NCBI GenBank assembly: GCA_002715545.1
Contig: PAZI01000047.1
Coordinates: 8,326 to 18,300 of the forward strand
DNA length: 9,975 nucleotides
Source: Methanobacteriota archaeon
GTDB lineage: Archaea > Thermoplasmatota > Poseidoniia > Poseidoniales > SP79
Direction: 5' to 3'
The notes under the pieces were generated by a model. The model was not told the origin of the DNA. It searched no databases and saw only the letters and a program-made list of their open reading frames with translations. Shown in pieces: positions 6,813 to 9,975 of the stretch (position 1 is its first letter; every line of letters starts with the position of its first letter). Position numbers and translations under genes: made by a program.

Positions 6813-7598
6813 ATGGGGCGCCACATCTCACTGTGCGTGGTGCTGATTCTTGCCTCAGCCTGTGTGGGGTGTACTGGTGACGGTGATGATGGAGGAAATA
6901 TCGACATTGTTCTTCGAATGGATGGGACAAATACAACAACCGTTGTTGAATATGCAGGCGAGACAATCATCACTGATGAAGCAGGAGAATTGTGGTTCGA
7001 TCTATCGGGGTCCTCATCGAAGGATGCATCTATCGAGAAATTCATCTTCGATTTTGGCGATGGAACATCAGTCGTTGAAGGGACAAACGGCAATGTGACC
7101 CATGCCTTTGGAACTCAAGGGATCTTCACGGCAAACTTCACAGTCAAAGATGAGAAAAGTCGTATGAAGAGTGTGCAGGTAAGGGTCAGGGTTGATCATC
7201 ACACATCAAGGACAGATACTGGAGTTGTGGGAGATCCTGGGGTCTTTGGAATCATGGTAGGAAACGAATCAATGGAGGTAGCACCTGCTATCCTCGACAT
7301 TGAATCTCAAGTCAGCAATGTACAAACTGCAGGTGGAATCGATCAGATACCAACGCCTGGTCAGGCAATCGATGTGATATGGACATTGTACGATAATGAT
7401 GGAGAGCAAAGAGAACAACGACAAGCGACAATAGGTGATGGTGAATCGATGACTATTGAAATGAACTTGTGCCCATGCGACTATCCACTCGGAGAATGGA
7501 AACTAGAGATATCAGTCGACCCGGATGAAGAAGTCACTGTCGAGAGCACTGCGAATGTGAATTATCCTAGCATCGATGGACGACTCGTCTCTGATTGA
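6813..7598 (+). CDS. PKD-domain surface lipoprotein (261 aa)
   Basis: The protein starts with a lipoprotein-type signal (MGRHIS, hydrophobic CVVLILASA, then CVGC at 17-20 followed by a Gly/Asp-rich linker). C20 is the likely lipidated residue, although Cys at position -3 is atypical for a lipobox. Residues about 45-127 form a PKD-like beta-sandwich with the signature FDFGDG at 79-84 and the later THAFGTQGIFTANFTV strand pair. The C-terminal half (about 150-255) looks like a second beta-sandwich of CARDB type (PTPGQAIDVIWTLYDNDGE) with a CPC pair that could form a disulfide or bind metal. ATG 6813 was chosen because an AGAGGAA purine run sits just upstream and the signal peptide begins well; in-frame GTG 6795 and ATG 6801 are alternatives. 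No enzymatic motif is seen. The likely location is the outer face of the membrane, with a role in protein-protein or carbohydrate binding. Confidence 0.85.
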   Translation: MGRHISLCVVLILASACVGCTGDGDDGGNIDIVLRMDGTNTTTVVEYAGETIITDEAGELWFDLSGSSSKDASIEKFIFDFGDGTSVVEGTNGNVTHAFGTQGIFTANFTVKDEKSRMKSVQVRVRVDHHTSRTDTGVVGDPGVFGIMVGNESMEVAPAILDIESQVSNVQTAGGIDQIPTPGQAIDVIWTLYDNDGEQREQRQATIGDGESMTIEMNLCPCDYPLGEWKLEISVDPDEEVTVESTANVNYPSIDGRLVSD

Positions 7599-7606
7599 TT
7601 TATTGA
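7599..7606 (+). promoter_or_regulatory. Candidate radA TATA box
   Basis: TTTATTGA lies directly after the lipoprotein stop codon and is the best TATA-like element upstream of radA. It predicts a transcript start near 7626-7632 and a leader of about 50 nt. It is weak by consensus. Confidence 0.3.
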
Positions 7607-7630
7607 ATTCACTTTCACTTTCACATCCAC

Positions 7631-7649
7631 TCTTAACTTGAGGTTAAGA
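7631..7649 (+). promoter_or_regulatory. Perfect 7-bp inverted repeat in the radA leader
   Basis: TCTTAAC (7631-7637) and GTTAAGA (7643-7649) are exact reverse complements around a TTGAG loop. The position is close to the predicted transcript start, 34 nt upstream of the radA ATG. It could be an operator, an mRNA hairpin, or part of termination for the upstream lipoprotein gene, but no T-run follows, which argues against a terminator. Confidence 0.45.
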
Positions 7650-7682
7650 TAGGTGAGCCCGCTGAGTGGGTTGAGGATGGAT

Positions 7683-8702
7683 ATGCCAACTGCAGCAAAG
7701 AAAACAAAGAAGAAAGCAGATGAACCGAACGAGCCAGAAGAGATTTTGATGGCCGATGAAGAAGAAGAACTGACCGTTGAGGAGCTGCCGGGAGTCGGGC
7801 CCGCAACCGCAGAAAAATTACGCGACGCAGGGTATGATGATATGCTCTCGATAGCTGTAATGACACCCAGAGACCTTGCCGATGCCGTAGAAATCGGAGA
7901 AACTGCTGCTTCAAAGATCATTGCAGGTGCGAAGAAGTTAGCCAACATCGGTGGTTTTCTGACAGGTAATCAACTCTTAGAGCGCCGAAGTGAAGTGCTG
8001 AAACTGACAAGTGGGACTGAATCTATCGATGCCCTCATGGGTGGAGGTTTTGAAACCCAAGCAATCGTAGAAGTCTACGGTGAATTCGGTTCTGGGAAGA
8101 CCCAAATTGGGCATCAACTCGCTGTTAATGCTTTCAAAGCCGTGGAAGAAGCAGGACTCGATGGCGAAGTATTCTACATTGATACAGAAGACACCTTCAG
8201 GCCCGAACGCATCTCACAAATGTCGCTTGGTGCAGGCCTGGATCCTGCTGATGTACTCGCCAACATCCATGTCGCTAGGGCTTACAATTCAGCTCATCAG
8301 ACGCTGCTTGTAGATGAGGTCAAGAAAATTGCACGAAGTAGGAAGGTCAAACTAGTGATTGTTGACAGCTTGACGGCTCACTTTCGAGCCGAATTCGTAG
8401 GTCGAGGCATGCTTGCAGACAGGCAACAACGTCTGAACAGACATATGCACGATCTCAAACAACTTGCAGATGTCAACAATGCACTCGTACTCGTGACAAA
8501 TCAAGTCCAATCCAAACCAGATGCCTTTTTCGGGGACCCAAATCGTCCAATCGGTGGTCACATCGTTGGTCATGCTAGCACCTTCCGCATTTACCTTCGG
8601 AAAGGTAAGGCTGGACGACGTGTTGCTCGCCTTGTTGATAGCCCGAACCTACCTGAAGGAGAGGCTGTGTTCAGTGTCCTCGAGGAAGGCTTGAGAGACT
8701 AG
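7683..8702 (+). CDS. radA: DNA repair and recombination protein RadA (339 aa)
   Basis: RadA is the archaeal RecA/Rad51 homologue. It forms ATP-dependent filaments on single-stranded DNA and catalyses strand exchange in homologous recombination. After a Lys-rich then acidic N-terminal tail (1-32), the helix-hairpin-helix domain carries [12 protein letters not shown] (from residue 35). The linker has FLTG at 92-95, the position of the FxxA-type oligomerisation motif. The ATPase core has Walker A GEFGSGKT (133-140), the [13 protein letters not shown] segment, Walker B LVIVD (224-228), the NQVQSKPD loop and the C-terminal [18 protein letters not shown] followed by [16 protein letters not shown]. 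Length is normal for the family and no intein is present. ATG 7683 has GAGG at 7673-7676, six bases upstream. In-frame GTG 7653 and ATG 7677 are less likely because 7653 would add residues across the leader and 7677 has no spacing from the GAGG. secE follows 58 nt downstream. Confidence 0.97.
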   Translation: MPTAAKKTKKKADEPNEPEEILMADEEEELTVEELPGVGPATAEKLRDAGYDDMLSIAVMTPRDLADAVEIGETAASKIIAGAKKLANIGGFLTGNQLLERRSEVLKLTSGTESIDALMGGGFETQAIVEVYGEFGSGKTQIGHQLAVNAFKAVEEAGLDGEVFYIDTEDTFRPERISQMSLGAGLDPADVLANIHVARAYNSAHQTLLVDEVKKIARSRKVKLVIVDSLTAHFRAEFVGRGMLADRQQRLNRHMHDLKQLADVNNALVLVTNQVQSKPDAFFGDPNRPIGGHIVGHASTFRIYLRKGKAGRRVARLVDSPNLPEGEAVFSVLEEGLRD

Positions 8703-8760
8703 TTGACTGTGCGAAGCGGTTTTGAACACCCCCCTGCTCGCCGCTATGCAGGAGAGGACC

Positions 8761-9033
8761 ATGGCGAACAAGGACAGCGAGGAGTTCGCATCCGTATCGT
8801 TCGAAGAAAAGGTCCAGGACTGGCAAGATAAGATTGAACGGCAAGTGCGTCAGATAAGTCGTGGGAACACTGCCCGGATTCTTCGCATGGCGAAAAAACC
8901 GACAGAACAGGAATTCATGCAGACCATCATTGTATGTGGGATTGGGATGATGGTTCTTGGTGCAATAGGTTTCGTGATCCTTGTCATGATGGACAACGTT
9001 TTGCCGGCCATCTTTAGATGGATTATAACTTGA
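8761..9033 (+). CDS. secE: Preprotein translocase subunit SecE (Sec61 gamma), 90 aa
   Basis: SecE clamps the two halves of SecY in the Sec translocon of the cytoplasmic membrane. The protein has one C-terminal membrane helix (about 54-77, TIIVCGIGMMVLGAIGFVIL) preceded by the amphipathic family segment ILRMAKKPTEQEF (40-52), which matches the archaeal/eukaryotic consensus of basic residues, KPT and EEF. ATG 8761 is preceded by GGAG seven bases upstream. The in-frame TTG 8722 and ATG 8746 lack this. The protein is about 30 residues longer at the N-terminus than usual archaeal SecE; the extra part is charged and probably helical. The stop TGA overlaps the Shine-Dalgarno of the following spt5 gene, which begins 10 nt later, so the two are likely translated from one mRNA, as in the conserved archaeal secE-spt5 order. 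Confidence 0.92.
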   Translation: MANKDSEEFASVSFEEKVQDWQDKIERQVRQISRGNTARILRMAKKPTEQEFMQTIIVCGIGMMVLGAIGFVILVMMDNVLPAIFRWIIT

Positions 9034-9043
9034 GGGAGAGCAG

Positions 9044-9916
9044 ATGTCTGAAGCTTTCGTCGCTTTTATCCGCCGTGAAGATGAGATGTTGCTCCTACGT
9101 CGTTCAATGGATGTGAGTGAACATCCAGCACTATGGGATGGGGTATTCGGTCGAGTCAATGAACTGGATGAAGCATCGGTGCTTAGTCGAGTTAACGAAG
9201 CTACGGGCATACCTAACGAGCATCTTGAGATCATCATGGACGGGGAACCAAGAGGTATTGAAGTCGATGGGAGAATCGTTGATACAACTCCATTTCTCAT
9301 CTTCACTACATTTGAGGATGACATCGAACCTCGAACCTTGTATGCTGAGTCAGAATGGGTTGATCCTGGCGAGATACAACATAGGAATACTACACCACTA
9401 ATTCGAGAACTCTACGGAGATGTTGCTTCATACATCTTCATTGTCAAATGCACAATCAATCAAGAAATCAAAGTGGCAGACGAAATGAGGGCGAGACTTT
9501 CTGGAACTGGTTCACTCAAGGATAGTATGGAGCATATATTCAGTATTCTTCATCCTACTCAGATGCGGGGGTACGTCTTTGTCGAAGCAAGTGCACGACA
9601 CCACGTTGAGAATCTCATCGGACGAAGTGGGGGGACCACGACGCCGATGAAGAATGCAAAGGCAGTTCTGGCCGCAGAAGCACCTCTTCGTGACGTTATG
9701 CCATTCCTTGAACCAAAATCTGCAACTCGAGATATTGAAGTTGGAACCATCGTTGAGATCTCGACGGGCGCGTTCAAGAATGAGAAAGCTCGAGTGACAT
9801 CGATCTCAGAGACCAAAGAAGAGGTCACGATGGTGCTTTACGAAGCCGCCATCCCGATGGACCTCACAATGAGAGCAGACCATGTGCGCATCCTTGAGCG
9901 ATCAGATGACCTGTGA
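9044..9916 (+). CDS. spt5: Transcription elongation factor Spt5 with an N-terminal Nudix-like domain (290 aa)
   Basis: Spt5 (NusG homologue) binds the RNA polymerase clamp with Spt4, promotes processive elongation and can couple transcription with translation. Archaeal Spt5 is normally about 150 residues (NGN plus KOW). Here residues about 129-222 form the NGN domain (SYIFIVKCTINQE; HPTQMRGYVFVEA, the usual RGYVFVE signature) and 230-285 the KOW domain (IEVGTIVEISTGAFKNEKARV). Residues 2-124 are an extra domain with Nudix-like order: AFVAFIRREDEMLLLRRS, then PALWDGVFGRV, a Nudix-box-like helix (36-56), and EWVDPGEI (104-111), a segment like that closing many Nudix folds. The Nudix box has lost most catalytic residues (SRVNEATGI where REUxEExGU is expected), so hydrolase activity is doubtful. 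ATG 9044 has a GAGGGAG Shine-Dalgarno and begins exactly at the first Nudix strand. The frame is continuous across both domains. Confidence 0.9.
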   Translation: MSEAFVAFIRREDEMLLLRRSMDVSEHPALWDGVFGRVNELDEASVLSRVNEATGIPNEHLEIIMDGEPRGIEVDGRIVDTTPFLIFTTFEDDIEPRTLYAESEWVDPGEIQHRNTTPLIRELYGDVASYIFIVKCTINQEIKVADEMRARLSGTGSLKDSMEHIFSILHPTQMRGYVFVEASARHHVENLIGRSGGTTTPMKNAKAVLAAEAPLRDVMPFLEPKSATRDIEVGTIVEISTGAFKNEKARVTSISETKEEVTMVLYEAAIPMDLTMRADHVRILERSDDL

Positions 9917-9972
9917 AGGGATACCGCGCCGTTGAAATAGAACCACTCGGTCGGCCGGTTCCGGAGACGTGA
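9913..9972 (+). CDS. Candidate 19-codon micro-ORF between spt5 and the next gene
   Basis: GTG at 9913-9915 overlaps the spt5 TGA in a GTGA arrangement and opens a frame of 19 codons (MKGYRAVEIEPLGRPVPET) ending in TGA at 9970-9972. That stop is again overlapped by a GTG (9969-9971), which could start the next gene, cut off by the window edge. The double start-stop overlap is typical of translational coupling. The peptide matches nothing I recognise, and the arrangement could be chance. No independent Shine-Dalgarno is evident. Confidence 0.2.
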   Translation: MKGYRAVEIEPLGRPVPET

Positions 9973-9975
9973 TAC

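Noticed and set aside
7653..7682. GTG 7653 as the start of radA
   Set aside because: It would translate the leader next to the palindrome, while ATG 7683 has a well-spaced GAGG and begins the usual Lys-rich N-terminus.
7956..7967. FLTG in RadA where an FxxA oligomerisation motif is often found
   Set aside because: Gly at this position also occurs in other euryarchaeal RadA proteins as I recall them, so it is not treated as unusual.

Overview
The window reads as a stretch of a euryarchaeal chromosome. The evidence is an archaeal RadA recombinase, an archaeal/eukaryotic-type SecE (Sec61 gamma), an archaeal Spt5 (NGN plus KOW), and an initiator tRNA-Met with the archaeal A1:U72 pair. The roughly balanced base composition, the ATP-type PEP carboxykinase, the DnaJ and the very large secreted multi-domain protein would suit a marine Thermoplasmata-like lineage such as Marine Group II/III (Poseidoniales). 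That placement is an inference from gene content and was not computed.

Layout. Positions 1-660 hold the 3' part of an ATP-dependent phosphoenolpyruvate carboxykinase gene (gluconeogenesis). Positions 713-5698 hold one giant gene for a 1661-residue surface protein: signal peptide, two copies of a glycine-rich solenoid-like module, several beta-sandwich-like regions, one C-terminal membrane helix and an unusually long cytoplasmic tail. A short-form DnaJ (minus strand, 5693-6613) meets it tail to tail with overlapping ends. Directly upstream of dnaJ, on the same strand, is the initiator tRNA-Met gene (6639-6716). After a short divergent region comes a PKD-domain lipoprotein (6813-7598), then radA (7683-8702), secE (8761-9033) and a gene for an Spt5 protein with a Nudix-like domain at its N-terminus (9044-9916). 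The last 59 bases hold a possible 19-codon micro-ORF and perhaps the first codons of the next gene. Ribosomal protein L11 would be expected there from the conserved archaeal secE-spt5-rpl11 order.

How the genes fit together. radA, secE and the spt5 fusion are closely spaced on one strand and probably form an information-processing operon leading into ribosomal protein genes. The tRNA and dnaJ are probably co-transcribed, with the dnaJ ribosome binding site lying in the 25-nt trailer after the tRNA CCA end. The two exported proteins (713-5698 and 6813-7598) are likely cell-surface components.

The points most worth a second look are the Nudix-like/Spt5 fusion with an eroded catalytic motif, the tRNA-dnaJ junction with a hairpin over the dnaJ Shine-Dalgarno, the duplicated architecture and long cytoplasmic tail of the giant protein, and its two 8-base G tracts. 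No CRISPR array, insertion sequence, prophage or recognisable defence system is present. All residue positions were counted by hand.
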